From contig JAUYNL010000092.1 of the NCBI GenBank assembly GCA_030696085.1, positions 1 to 35,184 of the forward strand: DNA of 35,184 bases, in the 5' to 3' direction. Of the stretch, positions 8,697 to 16,496 are shown one piece after another. The first letter of the stretch is position 1. The number at the start of each line of letters is the position of its first letter. Below the pieces are notes generated by a model that worked only from the letters and a program-made list of their open reading frames with translations, did no database searches and was not told where the DNA came from. The stretch comes from Luteolibacter sp. GTDB lineage: Bacteria; Verrucomicrobiota; Verrucomicrobiia; Verrucomicrobiales; Akkermansiaceae. The position numbers and the translations under genes were made by a program.

Positions 8697-9551
8697 ATGC
8701 GCTGGGAAGGAAGACGACAAAGCGGGCAGGTGGAGGATCGTCGCGGTGAACGACCGCGTGGCGGAGGCGTGGTTTTGGGAGGAGGGCTGGGCATGTTGCT
8801 GCTAGTGGTGGTGGTCATGCTGCTCGGTGGCGACCCGCGCGCGCTGCTGGACATGGCCGGGCAGGCCGGAGCGCGGACTTCCGGCCCGGTGGTTGCCTCC
8901 GCGGAGGATGAAAAACTCAAGGCGATGGTGGGGGTCGTGCTGGCGGATACCGAGGAGGTCTGGGAAGAGGAGTTCCGCACGCTCGGCCGCTCCTATGAGA
9001 AACCCAGAATGGTGATCTTCGCCGGCGACGTGCGCTCCGGTTGCGGCTTCGCCAACTCCCAGGTGGGGCCGTTCTACTGTCCGGCGGACCGCACGATCTA
9101 TCTGGATCTGGCGTTTTTCCAGGAGCTTGATCGCCGCTTCGGGGCGGGTGGGGATTTCGCACAAGCTTACGTGATCGCCCATGAGGTGGGGCACCATGTG
9201 CAGAAGTTGATAGGAACCTCGGACCAGGTCCAGCAGGCACGCGCACGCCTCTCCGGGGAGCAGGCGAACGAGCTGTCGGTGAGGCTGGAATTGCAGGCGG
9301 ACTTCCTGGCGGGCATGTGGGCGCGCAAGGCGCAAGAGAAATTCCGTTTTCTGGAGGAGGGCGATCTTGAGGAGGCGCTCAATGCGGCCAACGCCATCGG
9401 CGACGACACGCTGCAGCGCAAGGCGCAGGGCCGGGTGGTGCCGGATTCCTTCACCCACGGCAGCTCCGCGCAGCGCATGAAATGGTTCCGCCGGGGATTC
9501 GAGAGTGGCGACATCCGCCAGGGCGACACCTTCCGCACGCGGGAACTGTGA
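8697..9551 (+). CDS. ypfJ: Neutral zinc metallopeptidase (YpfJ family)
   Basis: A 284-aa protein of the YpfJ/putative neutral zinc metallopeptidase family (PF04228). It starts with the family signature MRWEGRRQSGQVEDRRG, has one membrane anchor (about 24-44), and a periplasmic domain with HEVGHH (H162, E163, H166) as zinc site and catalytic base and E198 in LELQAD as the likely third ligand. C116 and C128 are placed as in the family and may form a disulfide. The ATG at 8697 is chosen over 8661 because the signature begins there. Substrates are unknown for the whole family. It converges with the rhomboid gene, with 22 nt between the stops. Confidence 0.92.
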   Translation: MRWEGRRQSGQVEDRRGERPRGGGVVLGGGLGMLLLVVVVMLLGGDPRALLDMAGQAGARTSGPVVASAEDEKLKAMVGVVLADTEEVWEEEFRTLGRSYEKPRMVIFAGDVRSGCGFANSQVGPFYCPADRTIYLDLAFFQELDRRFGAGGDFAQAYVIAHEVGHHVQKLIGTSDQVQQARARLSGEQANELSVRLELQADFLAGMWARKAQEKFRFLEEGDLEEALNAANAIGDDTLQRKAQGRVVPDSFTHGSSAQRMKWFRRGFESGDIRQGDTFRTREL

Positions 9552-9573
9552 GATTCACGCGCTGGGTTCCGCC

Positions 9574-10800
9574 TCACGCGCCGACGATGCGGCTGACGGC
9601 GAACACAGCGGCCAGCACCAGCCCTCCCAGTGCCGCAATACCCGCGACGCGATCAGTCATCGTGGAGCGCGGCCGGAGCGGGGAGGCGGATTTCGGGAAC
9701 ACGATGGCGGCGTAGAGCATGCCGGCTAGCAGGCCGCCGGCATGGGCGGCATTATCGATGAAACGATAGCCGACGAGGCCGATGATTCCGGTGAGCACCA
9801 CACCGGCGAGCAGGCGGCGTCTGGCGCGGCGCGGAACAAGGCGGCCGTGGAGCGATTCGAAGACCAGCAGGAAACCGAGCCAACCCATCAGCCCGCCGGA
9901 AGCACCGATCGAAGGGGCCGCGACGAAGCGGGCGGATGCCTCGCCGCCGACGCAGGCGGAAAACAGGAAGACCAGCGGCAGATGCGGCCAGCGGGCGAAC
10001 ACTTCAAGGCGCTTTCCAAGGTAAAGCAGCGCTGCCGCGTTCATGAGGAAATGGATCAGATTGCCGTGCAGCAGAGGCGCGGTGAAAAGCCGCCACCATT
10101 CGCCGCGGAAGTAGGCTTGCTTGACGAGGCCTGCCGCCTGAAGCGAATCGCCGGGTAACAACTGGGCCAGGCCGACAAGTCCCACCAGGACTAGCAGAAA
10201 CCGGGTGACTGGGGCTTTTTGCGTATCCAGCCACGTTTCGAAACGCAGGACTGGCACGGCGGCCGCGATGTCTCCCGCCGTCCAGAGTTTGAAATCGTGG
10301 AGACGTTTCCTCGCCTGATACCACGGAATGAATGCGAAAATCAGGAACATCAGCAGGGTGATCCCCACCGACACGGACTTGCAAACCGCGTGCATGGAAA
10401 ATCCGAAGCGCTCGGCCGGGGAGGCAATGGACGGTGCCCGCGACCATCCCTGATAGAGGATGTAGAGGATCATGCCACCGAACAGGAAACCGTACCAGCG
10501 GAGCTTATCATAAGACTCGATCAAGTCACCTGCCGCGATGCGTTTGCGGGAGGCGAGCACGGCCTCCGCCGCACCCTCCACCTCTTCCGGTAGGATCATG
10601 TGCTCATGATCGGGAGTCCATGCCAGAATCACGCGGGCGTCTCGGTCGTCGCGGATGGCGGAGATCAGGGTCTCGGGCGAGGGGCAGGGATGATGACAGT
10701 TCTTGTGATCCACCCAACCCCAGCCGTCAGGAGCCTTGGGGAAGGCGTCATGGCGTGCCCACACCGGGGCGGTGGAATCATCAGGGCCGGCTTGCGTCAC
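9574..10800 (-). CDS. Rhomboid family intramembrane serine protease
   Basis: A 408-aa membrane protease. The first about 98 residues are soluble and unrecognised and contain a DHKNCHHPC cluster (C35, C39). Two extra helices follow (about 102-117 and 142-160). The rhomboid core (about 198-408) has GEWWRLFTAPLLHGN, H245-x4-H250-x3-N254, the catalytic serine S301 in GASGG and the catalytic H353 in NAAHAGG. It cleaves membrane helices of unknown partners. The longest frame starts with GTG at 10800, 12 nt after the SecG stop, which fits translational coupling; a shorter start inside the soluble part cannot be excluded. Confidence 0.88.
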   Translation of the reverse strand: MTQAGPDDSTAPVWARHDAFPKAPDGWGWVDHKNCHHPCPSPETLISAIRDDRDARVILAWTPDHEHMILPEEVEGAAEAVLASRKRIAAGDLIESYDKLRWYGFLFGGMILYILYQGWSRAPSIASPAERFGFSMHAVCKSVSVGITLLMFLIFAFIPWYQARKRLHDFKLWTAGDIAAAVPVLRFETWLDTQKAPVTRFLLVLVGLVGLAQLLPGDSLQAAGLVKQAYFRGEWWRLFTAPLLHGNLIHFLMNAAALLYLGKRLEVFARWPHLPLVFLFSACVGGEASARFVAAPSIGASGGLMGWLGFLLVFESLHGRLVPRRARRRLLAGVVLTGIIGLVGYRFIDNAAHAGGLLAGMLYAAIVFPKSASPLRPRSTMTDRVAGIAALGGLVLAAVFAVSRIVGA

Positions 10801-10812
10801 CCCGGGAGAGCG

Positions 10813-11364
10813 TCAAGGGTTGTCGGATTTTTCTTCCGGGGCCACCGAGGCATCCGCAGGTGCGGACTCATCAGCGGGAGCGGGAGCGGATTCCCCGGCG
10901 GGCACTTCCGCAGGAACGGGAGCGGATTCTTCAGCAGGAGCGGGTGCGGAAGTCGTATCCACAGCGGGAACGGGAGCGGATTCTTCAACGGGGAGCTCTT
11001 CGCTCAAGGATTTCGGCTGGGCGGAGGCATCATCAGTAGCAGGTTTCGCCACCTCCGCCGCAGGGGGCGGAGTCTTGTCAGGGCTGATGGTGATTTTTTT
11101 GTTCTGTTGGCCGATAAGAACCGCCAGCGCGAGGCTCAGCAGGAAAAACAACGACGCGAGATAAACCGTTCCGCGCTGGAGCACGTTGGTGGTGCGGGCA
11201 CCGAAGACCTGATCGGTGACACCACCCCCGAAGGCGGCACCGAGGCCCTCTTGTTTCGGACGCTGCATCAGAATGAGCAGGGTCATCAGCAGGCAGACAA
11301 TGACGAAGACCGCCAACAGGAGGTTGATGCTAATGGAGAGCCAATCGATCGCGGCAAGGTTCAT
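10813..11364 (-). CDS. secG: SecG preprotein translocase subunit with long Pro/Ala/Glu-rich tail
   Basis: A 183-aa protein. Residues 1-86 are a normal SecG: TM1 about 10-33, the conserved loop MQRPKQEGLGAAFGGG (33-48) and TM2 about 66-86. SecG assists SecYE/SecA-driven protein export. Beyond it come about 97 residues of low-complexity acidic tail with repeats such as EESAPVPA, roughly doubling the family's usual length of 75-110 aa. The start at 11364 gives the canonical N-terminus; the frame is open to 11442 but carries nothing SecG-like there. A run of eight C lies 14 nt upstream of the ATG on the coding strand. The rhomboid gene follows at 12 nt. Confidence 0.9.
   Translation of the reverse strand: MNLAAIDWLSISINLLLAVFVIVCLLMTLLILMQRPKQEGLGAAFGGGVTDQVFGARTTNVLQRGTVYLASLFFLLSLALAVLIGQQNKKITISPDKTPPPAAEVAKPATDDASAQPKSLSEELPVEESAPVPAVDTTSAPAPAEESAPVPAEVPAGESAPAPADESAPADASVAPEEKSDNP
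10913..10987. repeat. Direct repeats coding the SecG tail
   Basis: A 21-bp sequence beginning GGAACGGGAGCGG occurs exactly at 10913-10933 and again at 10967-10987, 54 bp (18 codons) apart, with further imperfect copies on both sides. They encode the repeated EESAPVPA-type units. The spacing in whole codons shows growth by in-frame duplication. Confidence 0.75.
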
Positions 11365-11451
11365 GGGCACGGGACTATGGGGGGGGCATTCCGGGTTGTA
11401 AAGCGGCGAGTTGACGTGAATTTCGACGCAGTTCCCGGGCATCGAACAAGC

Positions 11452-11480
11452 CGGCCGGGCGGGGGAAACCCGCCCGGCCG
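11452..11480 (-). terminator. Strong GC hairpin downstream of hpf
   Basis: A perfect 12-bp stem (CGGCCGGGCGGG with its complement) around a 5-nt loop, 19 nt past the hpf stop at 11500. On the minus strand the tail GCTTGTTCG has few T's, so termination may be only partial. It separates hpf from secG. Confidence 0.6.
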
Positions 11481-11499
11481 ACTTGCATTTTCGTGAGAA

Positions 11500-12096
11500 T
11501 CAGAGGTCGCCTTCCTTGATGTCGATGGCGGCATAATCGCCGTCCTTGCGGCGGTAGATGATCGTCAGACAGCCACGGCGCGCGCTTTTGTAGAGCACGA
11601 AGGGACGGTCCGAAAGTTCGAGCTGCATGATGGCATCCTCCTTGTACATCGTGCGGATGCCGTAGCTGTCCGGATGGATGATGTAGGGGATGGGATCGTG
11701 TTCCGATTCCGCCGGGTGATCGATGGCTTCCTCGGTGAAGAAGCGTTCTTCGAGATGACGGATCGATTCATTGCGATGCGGACGGTTTTTTTTGAGCAGG
11801 CGTGTTTTGTGCTTGCGCATGCGGCGGGCGATTTTTTCGATCGTCTCGTCGAGTGCGGCATACATGTCTTTGCCTTCGGTGTGGGCCTCAATGGTGATGT
11901 GATTGGCGCAAAAAAGGATGATTTCGGCGACGTGCCGGTTTTTCTGAACATCGAGAATGGCCTTGGCTTCGATGATCCGCGGGTAGTCGAGGTGAAGACT
12001 CTCGATTTTCCGATGGGCGTGCTCGCGGAGGGCATCGGTCACTTGTTCGTGCCTCACGGTAACGGTGATTGGCAGGTTGACGTTGGCGGTTTGCAT
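11500..12096 (-). CDS. hpf: Ribosome hibernation promoting factor, long form
   Basis: A 198-aa long-form HPF/RaiA protein. The N-terminal S30AE domain (about 1-105; NLPITVTVRHEQVTDALREHAHRKI) binds in the 30S decoding region. The C-terminal domain (about 140-198; IHPDSYGIRTMYKEDAIMQLE and SDRPFVLYKS) mediates 100S ribosome dimers in long-form HPFs. The start ATG at 12096 (MQTANVNLP) fits the family; the frame continues upstream to 12249 without family similarity. It lies after a leader of up to 168 nt with inverted repeats and ahead of a strong hairpin, so it is probably its own transcription unit, expected to respond to starvation as in other bacteria. Confidence 0.92.
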   Translation of the reverse strand: MQTANVNLPITVTVRHEQVTDALREHAHRKIESLHLDYPRIIEAKAILDVQKNRHVAEIILFCANHITIEAHTEGKDMYAALDETIEKIARRMRKHKTRLLKKNRPHRNESIRHLEERFFTEEAIDHPAESEHDPIPYIIHPDSYGIRTMYKEDAIMQLELSDRPFVLYKSARRGCLTIIYRRKDGDYAAIDIKEGDL

Positions 12097-12123
12097 GATT
12101 TTGTCGTTTGGTTTGGGTGAATG

Positions 12124-12151
12124 GACGGCAGTTTCACCTGCCCTATCCGTC
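12124..12151. promoter_or_regulatory. Inverted repeat in the hpf leader
   Basis: GACGG at 12124-12128 pairs with CCGTC at 12147-12151, and CAG at 12129-12131 pairs with CTG at 12138-12140, making a nested hairpin or palindromic site 28 nt upstream of the hpf ATG. It may be a leader structure or an operator. Function is not shown. Confidence 0.25.
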
Positions 12152-12231
12152 AGACAATGTGAACGAGAACCGGACGGATTGCCATGCTCTTCTTTAAAAA
12201 AAATCCGCATGTTTTGCGCAAACCGACGAAA

Positions 12232-12247
12232 GCGGGAACGTTTCCGC
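12232..12247 (-). terminator. Near-palindrome after the AsmA-like gene
   Basis: GCGGGAACGTTTCCGC is palindromic apart from one mismatch pair and lies 17 nt past the minus-strand stop at 12265. A run of eight T on the minus strand follows only later (12203-12196). It could be a weak terminator or a regulatory site ahead of hpf. Confidence 0.25.
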
Positions 12248-12264
12248 ACGGCTCGGCGTGGCTT

Positions 12265-13794
12265 CTACTCGGGAGTTGTGAGATCCTCAAAAGTAGGGAT
12301 CTTGCTGGCGGGAGCAGGCTTCACCCCCAACTTGGTGGCATCGAGGATCTCCAGAAAATTATCCGTGGGCGCGGCGGCGGTGCCGCCGATCTGGAGGGAA
12401 ATCCACCGGAATCCTTCCTTGAGTGGCCCGGCCATCGCATCGAGGCGGCGGTTTGGGGCCGCCTTGACCATGGCTTCCGCAATGCCGACATCGAGAGTAC
12501 CGCTGAGCCTGTGGTCCGGTGACAGCATGAGATTGCCACGCAGAGCCATGCGTCCCTTGTGCTCGAAATTGATCTCCTCGATGACCACGGCCGAATCCGC
12601 ACGACGCAGCATGGCGGTGGCATCGGTATCGAAAACCGGTCGCTCGAACCACGCGTCATTGTCCATCAAGCGGGCGAGATTGGAGAGAAAGGGGAAACCC
12701 TGAACCTCGAAGCCTGAAGAGAGGGAATTGCGGAATGAAATATCCAGCTTGGCGGCTGGAACGAACCCCGGAGTGAAGGAGACGTAATTTGATTTCACCG
12801 TGGAGAGGGTATCAATCCTGCCGGAGATGAGCCGACCCAGGTCCGGGCCGGCGATGCCGGAGAGCAGGAACGATTCCATGCGCACTGCGAGTGTGGACGG
12901 GCGATCGGCGGCGTAAGGTGAGACGGTTCCCATCAACTCGAACACGCCGCGGTTGTCACCGTCGTGAAGCAGGCGCATGCCGACAACGTCCATCTCCTTG
13001 CCGCGGAATTCGAGGTGAGCGCGATCCATTTGGATATTCGGCCAACCACTGATCCTGATGTTGCCACGGTTGAGCAGGAGTTGGGCGCGCCCGCTGGCAT
13101 TGGCAGTTTGAAAGGAAGCTTCGGAATCGTGAAGAGAAACAAGGGGGGCTGCCGGATCGCCTATCCGCACCAACAACTTCGGAATGGCATAGCGCTTGAA
13201 GCGCACAGACAGAGGTCCGGGACCAGTCGGAGTCGCGCGCGTGGGTTGACCCGCCTGCGGAACGCCGAGCGTGAGGATGCCATCGGTGCAGGTTGCTTCC
13301 TCACCTGTCAGCGACTTGCCGATAAAGCTGGAGGGGGAAATGGCCGCTCCGGCACTCCTCGCAGTGAATTCTCGCAAGGCATTGCCATCCGGCCAGGTGA
13401 GCAAGAGCCGCCCGGCGATGGCACGGGTCGGGTTCATCCGGAACTGCTCGAGTTCTACCCGTGCGCCGGAGCTGGCGGCGATGTGGCCGATAATTTTTTG
13501 GCGAAAGGGGGCGCTGTTGGCATAGGCGATGGCGGAACCAGCGGCAAATACGGCCATCAACAGCAGTATGAGCGCGCCTGAAACCTGGATCATCCGGGCA
13601 CGGCGGTTCTTCTTGAATTCCTCCTTCTGGGGTTGGTGGGAGCGGCGCTTGCGCTTGCGCACCCGAATCGCCTGAGTCCCGTCAGAACGCGTCACAAGTT
13701 CGCCCTCATGATCCGGATCTTGCGCCTGGCGGTTTTTTAGACGATCCACCATTTCATCGATGGAATACTTTTCAGGATCGCTGGGGGCTGGCAT
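12265..13794 (-). CDS. AsmA-like single-pass envelope protein
   Basis: A 509-aa protein. Residues 1-66 are cytoplasmic and very basic near 45-66 (RKRKRRSHQPQK region), followed by one membrane helix (about 71-92). The remainder is a beta-rich periplasmic region resembling AsmA/YhjG-type domains: conserved beginning SAIAYANSAPFRQKIIGHIAASSGARVE-like stretch, and a C-terminal GTLDVGIAEAMVK...GGTAAAPTDNF region typical of AsmA ends. AsmA proteins take part in lipid movement between membranes and outer-membrane biogenesis; I infer a similar role. It starts 39 nt after the secretin gene, so it may be co-transcribed and work with that pilus or secretion pore. No closer family is recognised. Confidence 0.7.
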   Translation of the reverse strand: MPAPSDPEKYSIDEMVDRLKNRQAQDPDHEGELVTRSDGTQAIRVRKRKRRSHQPQKEEFKKNRRARMIQVSGALILLLMAVFAAGSAIAYANSAPFRQKIIGHIAASSGARVELEQFRMNPTRAIAGRLLLTWPDGNALREFTARSAGAAISPSSFIGKSLTGEEATCTDGILTLGVPQAGQPTRATPTGPGPLSVRFKRYAIPKLLVRIGDPAAPLVSLHDSEASFQTANASGRAQLLLNRGNIRISGWPNIQMDRAHLEFRGKEMDVVGMRLLHDGDNRGVFELMGTVSPYAADRPSTLAVRMESFLLSGIAGPDLGRLISGRIDTLSTVKSNYVSFTPGFVPAAKLDISFRNSLSSGFEVQGFPFLSNLARLMDNDAWFERPVFDTDATAMLRRADSAVVIEEINFEHKGRMALRGNLMLSPDHRLSGTLDVGIAEAMVKAAPNRRLDAMAGPLKEGFRWISLQIGGTAAAPTDNFLEILDATKLGVKPAPASKIPTFEDLTTPE

Positions 13795-13833
13795 CGGCTC
13801 GATGGACGAAAAAAAGTGGGTTTGCGGGCAGCT

Positions 13834-16263
13834 TCAGCGGTCCCGGTAAGGACGTCCGGTGGGATCGAGAAGTTCGACATGGACGAGGAAAACAATTGCG
13901 GTGGATCTCGGTTGTTTGGCCGTTGATGAGAACAGCCGTCCAATCCATGGAATGTCCCCGAGCACCGGAACCTTGTCCTCCACAATCTGAATGCTCTGGC
14001 CCATCAATCCGCCAATGGCGATGGTTGCCCCATCGGCGACGGTCAATTGGGTGGCGGCTTTCCGGTTGCTGAAAATCGGCATCAGAATGGTATTCTCGGT
14101 GATTTGCACGGACTCCGGACCGAGCAGCCCGGTGGTAGATGCATTGATCGGGCTGCCGTAATTGACGAATCCGTCGAAATTGGTGAACGACGGGTTGATG
14201 GTGATATCGACATAATGCCTGGAGGAGTCCGCCACTGGCAAAACCTCAAGAGTGATGCCAAGATCCTTGGTCTCGAACGCGGTCGGAGTGGCTGGAGTCA
14301 CCGGGAAACTTCCGCCACCTGTGAGCCCGACTGTGTTGGGAAGTTCCGGGGGTTCATACTCGGTGGGATAAATGAACTCGCGGATAATCTGCACGGTGGA
14401 CGCCTGACCGCTGCGGGTCACGGTTGATGGCTGGGCCATGATGTCCACGTTTTTTTTCTGATTCAGCCCGCGCATGATCATCTGGACATCGCCGTCGGTG
14501 AACAGCCCGGTCAGGGACATGATGCCGGGAGCCACGGAACTGGATTGCGCCGCGCGGGTGGGATTGGCGATCAGGCCGTCAATACTGTTTGAATTGATTG
14601 CCTGATCGCCGGAGCGCAGACCGTTGGTCATGACGCCCGGGTTGACGATGGTGGTCGGATCTCCGGTGATTCCCGGCATCGCGGTGGAGAAATCCGCAGC
14701 GGTGCGCCCCGGAGTATTGCCGACCGTGCCGCCTGCGCCGAAGATTGAATCCGATGAATTGAGGGGGAGTGGATTGAGCAGCCAATCGAATCCAAGCTCC
14801 TCCAGGTTGGATTGTTCGGTGCTGATCATGGTCACCCGGACGGCCACCATCACCGGTTCGGTGTTGGTCATGGTGTCCACTATCTGGGAAATGAAATCCA
14901 GATTAGTGGCGGTATTGATGACCCGCAGCGTGTTGGTGGATGGGATGTAGTTGGCGGAGGCCCCCTCCGGGAATGAGACGCCCTGTTTGGCGAGTGCCTC
15001 CTGGGCGCTGAGACGGGTGGTGAGCAGCCCGCCTCCGGCAGGAGTTGCGGTGGCGAAGGGATCCTCCGCCGCGCCACTTACTTCCGCTCCGGCGCTCAGG
15101 TTGCTGATGAAATCGGGCGGAACCCGGTAGCTGCGTGTAATCATCTCATTCGACGAAAATCCCGCAGGCCGGATCACGACGGCGAACTCGTCAGTGGAGA
15201 ATGAAGTCTGGGTGATTTCCGCGAGGTACTTGAGGACGGTGGAGAGCGGCACTTGGGAGAGGCGCAGGTCGAATCTGCGGGCGCGGATGCCGCGGGCTGT
15301 TTCGGATTCGGTTGGGCCGAGGTTGACGGTGATGTTCACGCCCTTGCGGGCCGGATCCAGCTCCAGTGTATCGCTTTCCACGGCTTTGACCCGAATGAAA
15401 TCCACTGCCTCGTCGATGGATGCCTGGTCCAGTGCGATGCTGGAGATGATGATTCGCTCAAGTTTGGTGGCGATGGTGATATCGCGCTCACCGCCGTTAA
15501 AACCACCCGGATCCGCAGGCCCGACACCGAGATCCGGTGCGGTGATTTGTGTTTCCCATGCGGCGTCCACCTGGCCCAACATTTCCGCACGGGCATGGTC
15601 GGAAGCAGATTTCTGATAGCCGTTTTTTGCGGCGGCCACTGTTTCCATGCCACGGCGGGCGGCTTGATTGGTGGGATCGATGCGCAGCACGTCCTCATAA
15701 TATCCAATGGCCGCAGCGAATTTACCCAGGTTGTAGGCACCTTCCGCAGTAGAAAGCAGTTTGCGCACGGAATCGACGTCCTTGGCATGCGGGGCGGTGA
15801 GTGCGGGATTGTTACGGATCGGATCGTCGAGTTGCGCACGGAAAGCGAGGGCCCCCGGATCATTCGGAGCGACATCCTCGCTGAGGGCCTTGTCCACGGC
15901 GGCTTTGGCTCCGGGCACATCGCCCTTGCGGGAGAGCAGGCGGGCATGTTCGACAGCCGCCTGGGCATAGCGCCGGGTGGCTGCCGCGCGGAGTTCGGAG
16001 GAAACCGGAGCCTGTGGAATCAATTCGCGGGCACCTGCGTAGGCCTCCACGGACTCGGCGTAGCGACCTGCCTGATAGGCCTCATCGCCCTTGCGGAGCA
16101 GTTCCTGGGCTTCCTCGATGGCGGCGCCGCGGCGCGATCGCTCGCGCGTGGCGAGTTCGGAAACTTCCGGAGCGGCGCCGGATACGAGCATGCCCACCAC
16201 CCAAATGGCAGCCATCCATGCGGTCCGGCCGCTGGTTTTTACACTAGGTCTGAAGGTCTCCAT
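13834..16263 (-). CDS. Secretin, Amuc_1098-like type IV pilus/type II secretion outer-membrane protein
   Basis: An 809-aa exported protein. A signal peptide (about 1-32; MAAIWVVGMLVSGAAP core) precedes a TPR-like region (about 40-230: GDEAYQAGRYAESVEAY, AEGAYNLGKFAAAIGYYEDVLRIDP). N-domain-like segments follow (about 270-500), then the secretin pore (about 600-795) with DIMAQPSTVTRSGQ, VADGATIAIGGLMGQ and VPVLGDIPWIGRLF, the hallmark of GspD/PilQ. The TPR-plus-secretin layout matches the Akkermansia Amuc_1098 type, where it is part of a pilus-like locus. Here the usual partner genes (PilM-like and pilus-like proteins) are not adjacent. It forms the outer-membrane channel of a pilus or secretion machine. 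Confidence 0.88.
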   Translation of the reverse strand: METFRPSVKTSGRTAWMAAIWVVGMLVSGAAPEVSELATRERSRRGAAIEEAQELLRKGDEAYQAGRYAESVEAYAGARELIPQAPVSSELRAAATRRYAQAAVEHARLLSRKGDVPGAKAAVDKALSEDVAPNDPGALAFRAQLDDPIRNNPALTAPHAKDVDSVRKLLSTAEGAYNLGKFAAAIGYYEDVLRIDPTNQAARRGMETVAAAKNGYQKSASDHARAEMLGQVDAAWETQITAPDLGVGPADPGGFNGGERDITIATKLERIIISSIALDQASIDEAVDFIRVKAVESDTLELDPARKGVNITVNLGPTESETARGIRARRFDLRLSQVPLSTVLKYLAEITQTSFSTDEFAVVIRPAGFSSNEMITRSYRVPPDFISNLSAGAEVSGAAEDPFATATPAGGGLLTTRLSAQEALAKQGVSFPEGASANYIPSTNTLRVINTATNLDFISQIVDTMTNTEPVMVAVRVTMISTEQSNLEELGFDWLLNPLPLNSSDSIFGAGGTVGNTPGRTAADFSTAMPGITGDPTTIVNPGVMTNGLRSGDQAINSNSIDGLIANPTRAAQSSSVAPGIMSLTGLFTDGDVQMIMRGLNQKKNVDIMAQPSTVTRSGQASTVQIIREFIYPTEYEPPELPNTVGLTGGGSFPVTPATPTAFETKDLGITLEVLPVADSSRHYVDITINPSFTNFDGFVNYGSPINASTTGLLGPESVQITENTILMPIFSNRKAATQLTVADGATIAIGGLMGQSIQIVEDKVPVLGDIPWIGRLFSSTAKQPRSTAIVFLVHVELLDPTGRPYRDR

Positions 16264-16327
16264 ACGGATGCTTGCGGGGACCTATAGATAGCTCCGGCCA
16301 CCAGCGTAAGCGCAAAATCCGGAAAAA

Positions 16328-16465
16328 TCATCTTTTTGAGTGCCACGGGAATTCCAACTGAATTTCCATCCTGCGCACCCGCTCGCTCCGCCGCCGGAAA
16401 CAGGCCGGGAATTTCGCCTCCAGCAGCGGGAGAATCTTATCGATCAAGGACTTGATGACGTTCAT
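16328..16465 (-). CDS. Possible small basic protein (45 aa)
   Basis: An ATG-to-TGA frame of 45 residues in the 233-nt gap between ribF and the secretin gene, on the same strand as both. It begins MNVIKSLIDKILPLLEAKF and is rich in Arg afterwards (FRRRSERVRR). An amphipathic first half and a basic second half are visible. No Shine-Dalgarno is seen and I recognise no family. It may be chance. Confidence 0.25.
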   Translation of the reverse strand: MNVIKSLIDKILPLLEAKFPACFRRRSERVRRMEIQLEFPWHSKR

Positions 16466-16496
16466 TTGAAAAGTGTTCCCAAGAACGCTTTTTCTG

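Noticed and set aside
10860..10990. GC-rich short repeats that could suggest a CRISPR array
   Set aside because: Copies are in-frame within SecG, partly degenerate, and lack unique spacers of constant length.
15253..16287. 344-codon plus-strand open frame opposite the secretin gene
   Set aside because: Antisense to clear TPR and secretin coding sequence.
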